A DNA stretch of 64,000 bases, taken from positions 372,001-436,000 of the forward strand of contig NTMA01000012.1 in NCBI GenBank assembly GCA_002917075.1, read 5' to 3'. Shown one piece after another: positions 21,293 through 34,408 of the stretch. Origin of the DNA: Hawksworthiomyces lignivorus (taxonomy: Eukaryota; Ascomycota; Sordariomycetes; Ophiostomatales; Ophiostomataceae). The notes beneath the pieces are model-generated. The model was not told the origin of the DNA, did no database searches, and saw only the letters and a program-made list of their open reading frames with translations. Both the position numbers and the translations under genes were made by a program. Within the stretch, counting starts at the first letter, position 1. Every line of letters starts with the position of its first letter.

Positions 21293-23833
21293 CTCGCCAG
21301 GATCGTAAGGGTTCGCTACCCAAAAGCCACAAAGATTTCAAGAGATTGTCCGGTATAGTCGTGAAATTGTCTGTATAACCAACAGGCGAAACATGGAAAA
21401 TAAGGGCGTAAAGACAAAATAAACACTGGAGAGCCAGATATGACAGGAAACCAAAGAGGGGGTGCTGGGGTAGCAGCTAGCTCTATATTATACTCTCGCC
21501 GTCTCTATGGCTATGGAAGTTCCTTTCCGGGATTCGGTCACCGACCAGCATAAATGTTCTTCTTTTTTTTTTGTTGACCTTTAGCATACCTTTCTTTTCA
21601 TTTCAGTTCACTACCATTTTTTTTTTTTTTTTTGGAGAACTGGGGCAGCTTGGAGCTTACTCCACAAAGCACATCGCGGAGGACCAGACGTCGTAGATGC
21701 GTCTAAGCACCTGGGAACTGCTGCGCAAGCCATCTCAACGTATTCTTGCCATTGTCTTATCTGCATTTTATTGCCCTAGCTCTTAATCTCTACGTATTTA
21801 CTGCGTACAGTCGAAGTTCCTTGAGCTTACCCCGGATTTGCCTAGTCTTAGGGAAGCGACTAAACAAATTTTGAACAGCTCATAAAGGATGTATTAGAGT
21901 GATGTTAATTTTGCTAGCTAGGAATATACAATAGCTTAGCTTAGACGGGAAAACGATTTCCAAGGAGATTTAAGGTGGGTAAACTCTAAACAGCGGGCTG
22001 GCTGCAAGAGAGCGGATCCTGCTAGGAAGAAGCGCCAAATAGTCATATAGGGCCTGAGACAAATTGATCGTGGTGAGGAGTTTAGGTCGTAACTCATTAT
22101 CATGAGAAGCAAACGGAGCTTCAATAGAAATTAGGGGTAGCTGCAAGAGCGGCACTCCAAATGCACGAGAAAAATAATTTGGGGATCTTCCCCCAAAATG
22201 CATTTGTAATGGGAAGAATACCAAAACTGACTAAGAAAATATTTGGAAGGTAATTGAAGCCAACCGGTAGTCTCATATGAGTGCGGCAGACTGAAAATAC
22301 CAACAAAGTGGTTTAGCGGAAGGCCCCAAATCGCATGCCTAAATGATGAGCCAGCCAGTGTTACCTTGGCAAGCTCTCTGATAGGTTTCCCTGATCCTCT
22401 CCGCATTTAGTCTCCCCCTTGCCAGGTAGTGGTCTTCCGGTTCCTCCACACTTCTTACCCCATACCCAGGCGCGAGCCAGTGTGGGAAGAAGACGGGGCA
22501 GTCAACATGGGATGCCGCATTGAATCATTAGCTCTCTGCTACCTTCTATTTCTTCGTCATCTACCGCTTGCAATCGCCGTCATACTTTGTCTAATCGCCG
22601 TAATTCACGTGTACATGTACCGAGATCGCTGTTGATGTTTTCCGGGAGAGAACCTGAGCTCAGACCTGCCTTGGCGCCATGCTTAGACTCCGTCTCATCA
22701 GGCGATTCTCGTCTGAGTTCTGATTACAATTTCTAGCAGGGACATTGCCATGCGATTGGCGCATCTTGCATCTTCTTCAACCTCGCCGTCTTCCATGTCC
22801 CCTTTGTTGGTTATCTCAATCTTACTCATGCGTGCTCTCCAAGCTGACCAGCCTTGGTCAACAGCCTTGGCCTCCAGCCTTGCGTCTTTCGGTTAATTTT
22901 TTCGAGCCGGAAAACGTACCCCTCACTCTTGCTCATCATACTTTGTCGTGCACTGAGAAGACTGTTTCTATACCCATGAACCGAGGTGTGGTGTGTCTCC
23001 GCATCTTCCATGTTTGGTTGAAGGGTGACGGAGTCCCTAGACGACAGGTTCACTGCGAGTTGCTTGCCGTTTGGGGTTGCATGACCTTACAAAAGAGATC
23101 TAGATCACCTCGTTGTTATTTGGTCTTGTTCGCGAACTCTACACCCCTATCCAAGTCGTCGGGATGGACTACCAGGCTTACCTGAATTTTCTCCTCGTGG
23201 TTATCCCGAATAAAAACTGGAGGGGCGATATGATTTTGTGAAGCTAAAAAAGCACACACTGGCATTGATAATCACATCCGGCTCGTTTAGTTGACGGATT
23301 TTGAGCTCAGGTCTCTTTAGAGATCAGAGGCAGATAGATCTTAAAAGCTGAAATTTTGATCAGAGGGCCTTCTAAAAAGGATGGAGTGGAGAGAATTTCA
23401 GAGAATTAGAAGATGCACAATGGAGGACCCTTAAAGGCATATTTTTACCCTCACATTTGCAAGCAGAACATATTTACCTATAATCACCTGGGATCCTTTT
23501 CGGTCCTTTCATCTCTTCAGCCCTCTTTTGTCATTCACTTCACTGAGGAAAAATACAGAAATGTTCCCCGCAGCTTGAGCTTTGATATATACAAGGAAAA
23601 GAAGGACTTGTCAAGCTGCTATCGAAGCGGACAACACGAGAATATATGTACAAAGAATAAGAGGGAAAAGAAAGAAAATTCCCGCGTCGAGATTCTCATA
23701 TTGGCAGCCAGTCATATCCTTCCTTGCGTCTCTGAGCTATCCATTGTTTTAACTTCTTCACGCTAACCAAATGTGGCACTAAACATGCTCTTCATTCATT
23801 TTCCGGTTCTAGACCACTATGGACCTCTGTTGT
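21293..23833. other. intergenic spacer
   Basis: No supported gene in about 2.5 kb. Poly-T tracts lie near 21560 and 21615. Short frames at 22131-22406, 22429-22635, 22745-23185 and 23413-23766 lack domains and credible splice partners. The stretch should include the promoter of the sugar transporter (right of 21292) and the 3' region of the lactonase gene. Confidence 0.5.
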
Positions 23834-25125
23834 CTACTCGTCCCAGATGACAGCACTGAGGCCATCCTCATTGCCGTCTGTGCCGGGCGTGCCCACGTTG
23901 ACGGAGGCTACCAAGTCGCCGAGGTGGCCGGTCGTCACATTGCGCTCGACGATGGCCACATTTGACGAGGTCTGGCCGCCGAAAGCCACTAGATCGCCTG
24001 CCTTGTTGATCTGGAACGTCCGCGGGTACCACGTGTGCGTGTTTGTCGATTCCACAAACGTCAGCGCTCCGCTGGCGGGGTCGATCGAGTAGGTGGCCAC
24101 CGAGTCCTCCTTGGGGCCAAATGTCTTGTCGTTGCGGTTGGCCACATAGACAAAGTTGCCCTTCGTGTGGACCTCAGCTGACTTGCTCCGGGCGGGTGCA
24201 GACTTGCCTGCCGGGTATGCTGGCAAGGACTGCGTCTCCTTGAGCGTCAAGCACCCACCGTCTGCAGGATAGGTCGCCTGCCACACAGTGACGGAATTGG
24301 CCAGCTCATTGACAATGTACAGCATGGTACCGTCAGTGGAGCCGGCCTTGGGCACCCACCAGTCGCCGTGGCGGGGGCCATCGGCGGCGCCCGTTTTGGC
24401 CGCCGTGCATTCGGTCAGCTTGCCATCAGAGGCGCTGATGCTGAAGATGCGAATCAGATCGGCGCCGAGATCAGCGCTCAGAAGGAACTTGCCCGTAGGG
24501 TCCGTGAAGGTCGAGTGCGGATGCGGCTTATCCTGGCGGTCACGTCGGGGACCTGGGCCGGACATGGTGTAGTGGAAGCGCTGCAAGTTGGTAGCACCAC
24601 CGCCAAGAGGTAGCTTGAATGTGGCAATGGCCGAAGGATCGCTGTTTTAGAAGCGCCTGGTCAGTCCGCGTCTCCACTCCCTCTTCACAAACATAGTTCA
24701 AGGCTATAGCACCAAAGCTGGAGAGTGCCTTACTATTCAGCGGCGGCAATAAAACCCTTGCCATTGCTGCCTCCAAAGAGCGTGCTGTGCAGCTCGCCGC
24801 CAGGAGTCTTGTCGGTAGCGGAGACCTTCAACACACCGCTGTCGCCAACAGACAAAGCGGTCAGGCTTGAACCGACATTGGCGCCGCTCTCATCGGTGCA
24901 GTAGACCATGCCGCCCTCCTTGTCCAGAGTAAGCCAGCTAGGCATCTGGCCACAGGCCTTGACGCTCGATGAGACGGCCAGCGATGGGGTGCCACTGCCG
25001 GTTGTCAGTGTCAGTGTATAGATGTTCCCATTGTAGTGTGACACGAGCAGGTTTGCGGTTGCCGCAAGGGTTGTGGCTGGCAACAGGCATAGCAATGCCG
25101 ATAGAGACGAGCTGAAAGAAACCAT
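23834..25125 (-). CDS. secreted lactonase-family seven-bladed beta-propeller protein
   Basis: Two exons, 25125-24734 and 24641-23834 (92-base intron, donor GTAAGG), coding for 399 residues. A clear signal peptide (MVSFSSSLSALLCLLPATTLAA) precedes ANLLVSHYNGNIYTL, the usual first propeller strand of the family. The conserved block HPHSTFTDPTGKFLL, with DLGADLIRIF, is diagnostic for the lactonase/YbhE superfamily (6-phosphogluconolactonase and fungal carboxy-cis,cis-muconate cyclase). Later repeats include EVHTKGNFVYVANRN and HTWYPRTFQINKAGD. The domain could hydrolyse a sugar lactone or act on an aromatic-derived lactone. The signal peptide means it works outside the cytosol, so a role in the pentose phosphate pathway is unlikely. 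Confidence 0.9.
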
Positions 25126-28100
25126 GGCGAGATTGGCAATGGCGTTACTCTTTTGCAGCTTGGATCTGGAGATGGGATGAGAAAGGGGGCCTCGTGTCTC
25201 AGTCAGATCAGGTCAGATTATGCCAGGAAAGTATAAACCCTGCAAGAAATATAGAAAGAAAAGCAGGCCACTTAGGACAAGGAGAAATTATAACAGATGA
25301 GAGGCGGAAGAACAAGGTGATATGGGAAAGTCTTGGAGAACGAGAGGAAACATGTCGGTGGATTAAAAACACCGTGAAAGATGGTCCCATCGATTCTCTA
25401 CGGGCCAAACCGGCAATATAGAGGTCATGGAAATGGCATTTAAAGCTTTATATCATAGCGATTATTTTCAGATTCTGCTGTTCCTCGTGCGGAGAAGCAA
25501 TACCGGGAAAGTGTCTGAACAATATCGTGGGGTTGGGTGCAAAACAAATTGATAGGACCGCTAATAAATCGGCTCCTGATGTGGTGATTTATTTGGGGTC
25601 AGTCCGTTGCATCGCCTGGGATAGAGAAAAGTGCGACTTCGTTTTCCTTGCTGCGGGGGGAATGTGCACAGCTGAACGAAGGGCATCCATATGATGAAAG
25701 GAACAGATGGAGAAAAGGAAGAGCTTAAAGGAAACAGAAGAGGTTAGGGTCACACCTATGCTAAAGAGGGTGTTACTATCCCCAGAGACGAGGGACGAGG
25801 CTAAAAGGGAGATGAAGAAGAGAGGCATCGGGGTACATTCCATTATCCGGGCGATTTTTTTTAATATTCCCCGCAATTGAAAGGGTGGCAAGTGAGAAAG
25901 TGAGTGTTGAGAGGAAAACCCTGTCGAGAGATGTTGAAGGCCCAGAGGCCTCATGACAAAGCTCAACAGCCAGTAGGTCTCTTCTGTGTGACGTCCCTTT
26001 GAACCGAGATTTGCATCCAAGGTGACTTCGGGTGGTCGTTAGATCGAGACAAGCGATGGCATCATGAGAGGAGCACCGATATGGTTAATTACTGAAAGGG
26101 ATATTCGAAATGAAAGGTAAGTAAAATAAAATAGGAACCATTGATTTGAAGGAGAATGTAACCTGATGGCGAGACATGATCAAAGCGCTGCTAATACTCT
26201 GGATGTTACCTTGAGCTGTTGTCGATCTTTGCGGTACCGGGCTGCCGGATACGCTTTTGTTTTTACCCTTTTTTTTTCTTGGGAGAGTAAACAATCCCCA
26301 GTGCGAGGAAGTTCGGAGATCTTCTCTTATTTCTGCTCATACTTACATTGGTGATAAAGGGCGACTTTGTCCTGGGCTTGTCGTCGTGGCCAAGACATCC
26401 ACGTGTAAGATACAAATCATAGACTTCTTGTGTTCCTGATTTCCCCATTTTTGGTCGCCGTGAATAGTCCCTGATCCATTGATAAAAACAATAATATATG
26501 GAATGACTATACATTGCTTATTGAAGGCGGAAACACGGATCTTGAAGTCCGTCTGCCTGGTCTAGTTGGGGCTCTCATTCAAGGCTGATTATGCAATGTT
26601 CCGGATAAATCAGGCATGCCGCGCTACCTTCAGGCCTTAAACATGTATTCATTCCGCGAATTTATAAGGATAAAGAGAAGAGAATGTTGAATGTGAGCTA
26701 AAAGGAGATGTTTTAAGGGAAATGAAGACGAGAATGGAGAAGAGCTTAAAAAAAAATTGTAAACAGAGGAAAGGGGATAAGGGATATCCTATTTTTCGCT
26801 GGTTTCACTCATCTTGTTCGTACATCCCGCTAAAGCTCTTCAAGACTCACCGGTTGGTTCTAAGCTAAGGTTTTCGAGCCAGATTTACGTCGACTCAGTA
26901 GAATCTGTTAAAGTGTGAAGCCTCGACATTTTTTATGACCTTAAAGTCGTCTCTTCAAGTTCGCATAGCAATTTTTCCTGGACTAAGTGCACAACTTGTA
27001 GGCATTTGCATAAAATCTGTGACAATGGAAGGCCGTGATTGCCGAATTAGGAAATTATACGGCACCCACTCTTAAGTAAACCCAATCTTTGTAACGGAGC
27101 CATTACGATTTCCCTCCCGGAAGAACGAAGAGCGTTGGCTTCGCTCCATTGTGAGAAAGTGCGTCGTGGGTCGATTGCTCTGCTATCATGAGTTCTCTGC
27201 ATGGAGAAAGGAGAAGAGCCCCATGACGTTCTTTGCCACCGGAAAAGGCGGGGATGGAGATGAACATCCGTAGCCTTGCCCTCTATGAAATATTTTACAT
27301 CTTTACTATGAAGACAACATGAAACCACAGAGTGCGGAGCAAGGGACAGAATAAATAAATAAATACAGCTGCTACAACATAATAGTGTTGTCCTGCAGAA
27401 ATTTGTCGATGTTTGACACAGGCTATTAACACACCATCCACAGACTCGGGCCAAACCGCTTGTGGCCAAGAGCTGGCAGACATATGGATAAGCAACGAGA
27501 AGGCAAAAAGGTAGCCACAAGCTATCCCATGTGAAAAGCTCAGTATCCACAACAGGTTAAAATCAATGGATCATCTCCTGTTTAAATGTCTCTCCGAACA
27601 GCCAGGTTGAGGCGTCTCCGTGGCCATGCTAGCGAACACTCAAATCCAACGCCTCGTGTTGGATGTTCTAAGCAATCCAGTTAGACGGCTGATAAGTCGG
27701 AAGACGGAAAATCATTTCAAGAAAGCATGCAAAGGTACCCGGAAGTAAAGTAAACAAAAGGAACTATTTTGTGTGCAGTGGATCTCTACATTAATCCCTA
27801 ATTGAGCGGCACTTCCTCCCGGCGGTATCCTAAATGGGAGAAGAGCAACAATTAACGACGTCGGCTCAGTGAACCGGCCCCAGTCTATGCCGCCGAACTT
27901 TTTTGTGTATCTTTGCTTGAATCTTACTCCCGGTTCCTCTGTTTGCTGACATGCGTCTCATTTGGCTTCTCTTTGTCCCATGGTCTCTGTCTGCTACCCC
28001 TTCTTAGATAGGTCAATATTGAGCATTGCTTAAGGTTTGCCTTTTTTTATTCCCCTTACGGAAAATAGACTTTGCCCACAACGAAGGAATTGGCAAGAGG

Positions 28101-28782
28101 GAAAGATCAAAGTTTATTTTTATGGCCCGACATACTTTGCATACCTTACGATGAGTGGCATCACTGAATTTTCTTGCCTGGTCTGACAAGAGAACCAGCC
28201 GTCCGTCATCTATCAGAGGAAGACGAAGATAATTTGCGATCTAGCCTTAGCCTTTAACTTTGTTTCGTCGTCTCTGGTTTGCTTGGCATTGCTATTTGTC
28301 TTGATCTTTCCCAGTTGGATCCCAGAGCGCCGGATAGAGCCACATGCCAATAGATATATCTCTGAGTTCACATCCTAATTTCCCTCTCCTAAATCCTTGT
28401 CTAATCCAAAAGCCCTCTTAATCCTACTAGTCCTTGTCTTATTATACTCCCTGGCCCCGACTGTTGTGTTGTGCGCTGTGACATCTTTTCTTCACTTCCT
28501 TCATTTAACACTGCTTCTCTGGCATCAAAGGAATTCGCAGACTTTGCTACACGCTACGGAATATTGCCTGGAAAGAAAGGGCAGAATCGACTGGACTTCT
28601 TTTCTTATTTGCATATTACATTGCTCGCCGAGTTTTCGCCGCTAATCTGCGCATAGCTCTTCAGCAGCTTGCAATAGAAATAAATTAGACGCTCTCATTT
28701 ATATTTAAAAAGCTTCCGGTCCTAGCTTCTCAGTTTTCTTTTTGTCAATTTTGTTCCTCGAAGCTGTTTCCATATCGTCAAA
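25126..28782. other. intergenic spacer
   Basis: No supported gene in 3.7 kb. The longest frame (27047-27550, minus, 167 codons) is cysteine-rich in a non-conserved way and has no family features. A 61-codon frame at 28471-28656 ends shortly before the promoter of the oxidase gene and is not recognised. The region right of 25125 is the promoter of the lactonase gene. Confidence 0.5.
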
Positions 28783-30537
28783 ATGAACAATCGTTTCGTG
28801 GCCACTTCATTGTGGCTGCTACAGCTGTTCAGCCAAACTCCGATAAGCTCTGCTACGCCTCTAGATGTTAGTGCAGCAGTAGAAGACTGCCTCAAGACTG
28901 CCGGTGTGCCCATAGATGATCGCGGCACTACAGACTGGGCACAAGACGTTGCTCCTTTCAACCTGCGACTCAACTACACGCCGATAGCCATCGCCGTGCC
29001 TACTACCATTCCTCAGATTCAGGAAGCTGTCCGTTGCGCGGCCAAGTTGGGTGTTAAAGCGAATCCAAAATGTGGTGGTCATAGTTATGCCTCCTTTGGT
29101 CTTGGTGGCGAGGATGGCCACTTGGTCCTTGAACTAGATCGAATGGATTCTGTTGTTCTCGACAACAGCACTGGTGTCGCGACCATCCAAGGTGGTGCTC
29201 GCCTGGGTCATGTAATTGCTGAGCTTTATCAGCAAGGCAAGAGGGATTTCAGTCACGGAACTTGTCCCGGGTAAGTTGCTTTTCCCCATTGCATTGTTTT
29301 CAAGTTTTGAGGAAAAAAAAAGAGAGACAAAAGAGTTAACAGAAAGTAGTGTCGGTATTGGAGGACATTCTCTTCACGGTGGCTTCGGTGTGAGTTCGCA
29401 TACCAAAGGTCTCGCCGTTGATTTTATAGTTAGCGCCAAGGTCGTTCTAGCCAACTCCACAGTGGTAGAAGTCTCCGAGACCGAGAACCCGGATCTCTTC
29501 TGGGCCATACGAGGTGCAGGCTCATCCTTCGGCGTTGCGGCCGAGTTCAAGTTCAACACATTCGTCGTACCAGAGGCGGTTACATTTTATTCAGCTGCTA
29601 TCAACTGGAAGCAGGAGAAAGCCGCAGACGGCATCAAAGCGTTCCAAGATTTTGCTGAAAACAGCATGCCAAATGAACTGAACCTGCGCATGTTCATCAC
29701 CAAGGATTTCGCCAACTTTGAGGGTCTTTACTGGGGCAATAAGACGGCCTTGAAGGATGCACTCACACCGCTGTTGAACAAGACTGGGGCAAAGCTCGTG
29801 CTATCACAGCAAGGCACTTGGCTTGACCAAGCCGCCCACTTCGGTAACGGCATGGAGCTCAATCAAACCTATCCTTACAACATGGTAAGTACTTGAGAAG
29901 GCTCAAAGCACCCAATGAAGAGAGGCGGTGTGGAAAACGAAGAGGAAGACGATGGTAGCCCGATCAAAATTTCCGATGGGCTAACATGCGGTAGCACGAA
30001 ACGTTTTACTCTTCAAGCTTGTATACCAACAAGCTGTCAGACGACCAGATCAATGCTTTTGTCGACTACTGGTATGGAACTGGAAAGTCAATTAAGCGCG
30101 ACTGGTATGCACAAATCGACATTCACGGCGGCAAGAACAACGCAGTTGGCAAAATAGCGCAGAACGCAACGTCGTATGCGCATCGTGATTTTCTGTTTAT
30201 GACAAACTTCTATGATCGAGTAGACACAGGCAGCTTCCCAGCTGACGGCTTCTCGTTTTTGGAAACATTTGCAGCTAATATCACCAGTGGGCTCAAGGCC
30301 GGCGAGTGGGGCCAGTATGTCAACTACCCTGACCCGCGGCTCAACCAGACTGCAGCACAAAACAACTACTGGGGTAGTCATCTGAAGAGACTGCAGTCCA
30401 TCAAGTCGAGCGTGGACTCGGACAACGTATTCCATTATCCTCAGGGTATCCTGCCAGCTGGCTCGACTGCGACAGCACCTGCCAAGCCACCGGCCACATC
30501 TACTTCAGCCGCACCAGCCCAATCCACTAAAGCGTGA
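28783..30537 (+). CDS. secreted FAD-linked oxidase, berberine-bridge / glucooligosaccharide-oxidase type
   Basis: Three exons: 28783-29270, 29350-29884 and 29995-30537, 521 residues. A signal peptide (about residues 1-24) precedes an FAD_binding_4 domain. The bicovalent flavin attachment residues are visible: the histidine of CGGHSYASFG (H100) and the cysteine of HGTCPG (C161), the latter just before the first intron and followed by VGIGGHSLHGGFG. The C-terminus carries a BBE domain (NYWGSHLKRLQSIK, DSDNVFHYPQGI). After it come about 40 residues rich in Thr, Ala and Pro, probably an O-glycosylated tail. Bicovalent enzymes of this class (CAZy AA7) oxidise carbohydrates at C1 or act on secondary metabolites, producing hydrogen peroxide outside the cell. 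There are several N-glycosylation sequons. The substrate is not predictable here. Confidence 0.92.
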
Positions 30538-32847
30538 GCGTTGTGCGGCATAACACTAGTATATTTCATGTATTCTGCCCCCTGAAAAAACAAGAAAAAA
30601 GAAGAACGGGGACGCCGCAGCGCGTTAGCCGCCGATGTTGACTCTTAAACATTGAATGAATCTAAGCTTTTCACTTTGTTTTGTTTTCTTTGCAATCCAG
30701 AAAGAAGAGAAATGCGAGGAGGAGAGTGGAGATCTGGTGTACAGAAATGAGAAAGACTAATCTAATCCCCGCCTAAGCGCGCCACAGCGACGAGAAATAC
30801 GGAGTAGCGAAGGTAGAAGAGGCGGCTACTGTATGTTTAACTTTGTATCAACATAGCTACAAAGATAAAGAGGCCGTATCCTCGCCAGTTGTATCTGCAT
30901 ACCATATATTAGTAGTACATTCTCTTGTCTCCTTTAATATTATTTATTATTTATCCCGCAAGCTTCCCGACTCGCATGTACAATTTGCTTCCTTTTGAGA
31001 GCCTCAACCAGGTCCATGCGGAGTGGCTGCGTGAAGATCCGTTTCAATTGGGCCATGTACCCTCCATTTCGAGAACGCCAGAGACATTCATTTTACTTGG
31101 GAGAGACAAGTGAAAGAGCCGCCTTTTGTACCGGAAGATTTCTGTCTTGGTGGGGGCACCAAAGCTGTTGGTAGAGCTGCTTTTCTTTTCAAGCAACCAA
31201 ACAACCTCAAACCTTATTTCTTGGGATTGAGTAGGGATTTTGTTGCAGAGAAATAACAACGAGCATGTCCTTTCTGTACTCTTCAAAGTCAAGACGTGCT
31301 GTTGCAGTCTTAGTCACTTACATACACTATTTCGAATGGCCTAGCCCCGTGTTGTTGGGAGTTGGTGGTCCGTTGATGGCCCACCCTCTAAAAAAGCTTT
31401 AAAACTCAAAATGATTTTTATTTCAGTCGAAAACTGGGTTGACTGCAGAAACAGTGGGTTGCTTGGACGAACCGAAGAGCTGTGGAGAGAGCTAGCCATG
31501 TGGTGCCAGTTGGATTTCCTTGTTTTTGTCCATCCTTCGTCTGTTGTCCTGAGGAGCTAATAAAGACCGCAGCGGGGCTCATAGTTGACCAGCCCTGCTA
31601 GGCTGCATGCGACACCTGTATTAAAAGTATTGTATTGTTCGAGGCGCGATCGATTCTTCTGTCATTTATTTTGTGCTAAGCTCACAGATTAACACAAAGA
31701 AGAAACAAGAGATCCGTTCTGGGCTTCGATGATGGCATGTTGTACGGAGTATGTACGGATCAAAACGTCCTGTCTCTTGCCAGCCTCTCCCAGTCCGTCA
31801 TTTTCTTGAATCGTCCCACCCTCTTTTTGTGGCATATTCTGCCTCGGCCAGCTGAACAGCAACTAAAAAGTATCGGCTGCCTTGGCACATATCGCGGCTC
31901 TGTTTCTGTTCTATTTGCTTACTTTTTTCACCTGTACCCTGGACCATACGACGAATGCGAGGCACTAAAAAGGCTTAGCTGACCAGCGCTTGCAGATGCG
32001 CCACTCACACAAAGGCCGCAACTTTGAATTAACTTTGGATCCTGCTGATCTTTTCCATTCTTCTTTCGACTTGTCCGCCGTTTCTACCATTTCCTTTCTT
32101 GTTTTTGTGGCTTTTGCAGCGATCTGCTCTAGGAAGCTTCTCGGAAAGACTGCAGCAGTCTATCGGTTGGTCTCTTGGCAGAGTACCAAAAAAGCCTGAC
32201 ACCCTCCACCAGCAACGAGAATGAGAACTGCAGACATCCGCTTGCGGTCTGAAGAGGAGAAGAAGCTTCCTCGCTTGTGTCTCGCTTGCAGAAAGTCTCC
32301 CGTTCCTGCTCAGCCGCTCTTTGCCAAGAGACGTGACTCGGAACGCAGCACCTCAACATTGTATGGGACATATGGAGTACTTGCTGCCTAACCATAAAGG
32401 AGATCCTGGCAGAGGTGTTCGGCAGGGTCCATGAGGGAAAACAACAAGAGAAATAGAAATATACAACTAGTTTCCGAGCTGATATGCGTGACCGTTGTGA
32501 TCCTTGCATGTATACGGACAAGGGGTCGAGCTGTATACCTTGAAAGGAAATCGTATCTTCCGTATTAACTGACAACACCCACCCGGCACATTGTGTGTAT
32601 TATGTACATAATAAAGCTGCGGTTGGCCCCGTACCTTATCTAGCTGCCTTGTTTTTTGAATTTATTTTCCTTCGTTGTCCATTTTGACGCCTTCAAACTT
32701 GTGACATTGCGCAGAGGAGGCGTTATAAGAGCCCATGCGATTCTGAAGCAAGCCACAGCCATTGGTATAGGACAGCTGCAGCTAAAGCACCAAATTCCTA
32801 TTTTTTTTTTTGGAGGGGAATTCTTCCCGCTTGTTCATACATTCAGT
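30538..32847. other. intergenic spacer
   Basis: No supported gene in 2.3 kb. Two TACGGAGTA motifs occur at 30798-30806 and 31743-31751. Frames at 31044-31292 and 32129-32578 have no recognisable features. Confidence 0.5.
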
Positions 32848-34022
32848 ATGCGTGCTTGCCCTAGCTTCTTTGCTGCGGGCCTGCTGGCTGCCGCGACGGC
32901 GTGGGCTAAGGAGCCCTTGGCCAAGGTGCTCCGGCGCGAGGCTGTTCTGCGCGAGGCGGCGTCGCAGCCGGGCGTCCTCGAATTTGACAACGGCGACCAT
33001 CACTACGTAATTCTGCCCAACATCGTCGGCCAGTTCAAGTCCAAGAGCGGCAACGGCTCTGCCGGCGAGCTGACGGCGCGGTCCGTTGTGGACATGCTCC
33101 TGAACCGGCGGCAGTCCTGCGACGCCGGATACGGCTACTGCGCTAGTATGTTCCATGTTGTCCCAGTATAAGCAGCACATTTTGCCGATTACTTTTTTTT
33201 TTCTTGCTCTTTGCTGACGCGCTGCCAGATTTCGGCCGCTGCTGCCCGGACACGGACAAGTGCTGCAGCTACGGCTACTGCATCGTGCCCGGAGACGCCT
33301 GCTGTCCCACGGGCCCCTGCGAGGCCGGCACCGACTGCTGCGGCGAGAGCCACTGTTATCCGGACGGCGCCGTGTGCTGCGGCGACGAGTCGTACTGCGA
33401 CGCGGGCAACGACTGTTACAAGGTGGACGGCCTGTCGCGCGACGTCTGCTGCACGGACGAGAGCTGCACGGCGTACGTGACGGGCGGCGTGACGGTCACG
33501 CGCACGACGTCGACGACGCGCACCACGCCGCCGCCGGCCACGCACACTACTGCCACCGAGTACTACTACTTCACAATCACCTACTACTACTACTACTACT
33601 TCTGGTATGAGGTTGACGAGACGCGGTCCGTCGTCACGTCGGCACGCACCACGGATTACACCACTGTCAGCGTGTCCGCGACCGACGCCAATGCCGCCAC
33701 GTCGTCCTTCAAGGCCCTTTCATCGGACTTCACGCCCGCCACGCCCGCCGCCGCCACCTCGCTCGAGCCACTGGCCGGCTCCACGACCACTGAAGCCCCG
33801 GCCACATTTGGTGACGGTGGCAGCGGCGACAGCACCACTAGCAAGCCGACCACCAGCACGAAGAAGACCACCAGCCCGGCCACCACCACCACCATAACAC
33901 CAACGACGACTGGCGTCGCAAATACGAACGTTGCCGCGGCGCGACTCCTGTCTGGCGATCATCTGCTTAGCTTGTGGCTCACCGTCTCAGCAGTGGTAGG
34001 AGTTCTAATGGTAATGCTATAA
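32848..34022 (+). CDS. cysteine-rich GPI-anchored-type cell-surface protein
   Basis: Two exons, 32848-33145 and 33229-34022 (83-base intron), 363 residues. A signal peptide (MRACPSFFAAGLLAAATAWA) is followed by a short charged segment. A region with 20 cysteines then follows, many as CC pairs (RCC, KCC, ACC, DCC, VCC), spanning the splice junction. After it come a Thr-rich stretch, a run of tyrosines (TEYYYFTIT then six Y, FWYEV), and a long Ser/Thr/Ala stalk. The C-terminus is a hydrophobic tail (LLSLWLTVSAVVGVLMVML) typical of a GPI-attachment signal. This layout is seen in many fungal wall proteins. A role in wall structure, adhesion or recognition is inferred; no catalytic motif is seen. 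The start at 32848 is preferred to upstream ATG codons because it begins the signal peptide. Confidence 0.85.
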
Positions 34023-34408
34023 AGATATAAAGAGGCTGATACGAAACGACGTAATAATTTTTGCTCTGCAAGGAGATGGTTATTGTTAAGATGAATTTTT
34101 TTGAAATTTGTAAGACTTCTGCTGTCATTAATTTAAATGCTACTATCGCATCAAACTAGACGAGAGAATGAAATACTATGAGAAGAGATATTGAAAATAG
34201 AGAGATACTGGAGGAACACTTCAATTCTTCCATGCAATAAAAGAACGCCAGACAAACCCACATAAAATGCCGAACTCCAGAATCGTTGGCTGGTCATAAA
34301 CATGCCAAGCATATGCAATGTCCGTAAGAATGACGTACAATACATAGCGGTTTCTCGTTAACATAGTAACATATATGTACCATAAAAAGAAAAAAAGGCG
34401 AGGAGTAG
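34023..34408. other. short spacer between converging genes
   Basis: The 3' regions of the cysteine-rich protein gene and of the NADH kinase gene meet here. It is AT-rich, with no further gene seen. Confidence 0.6.
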
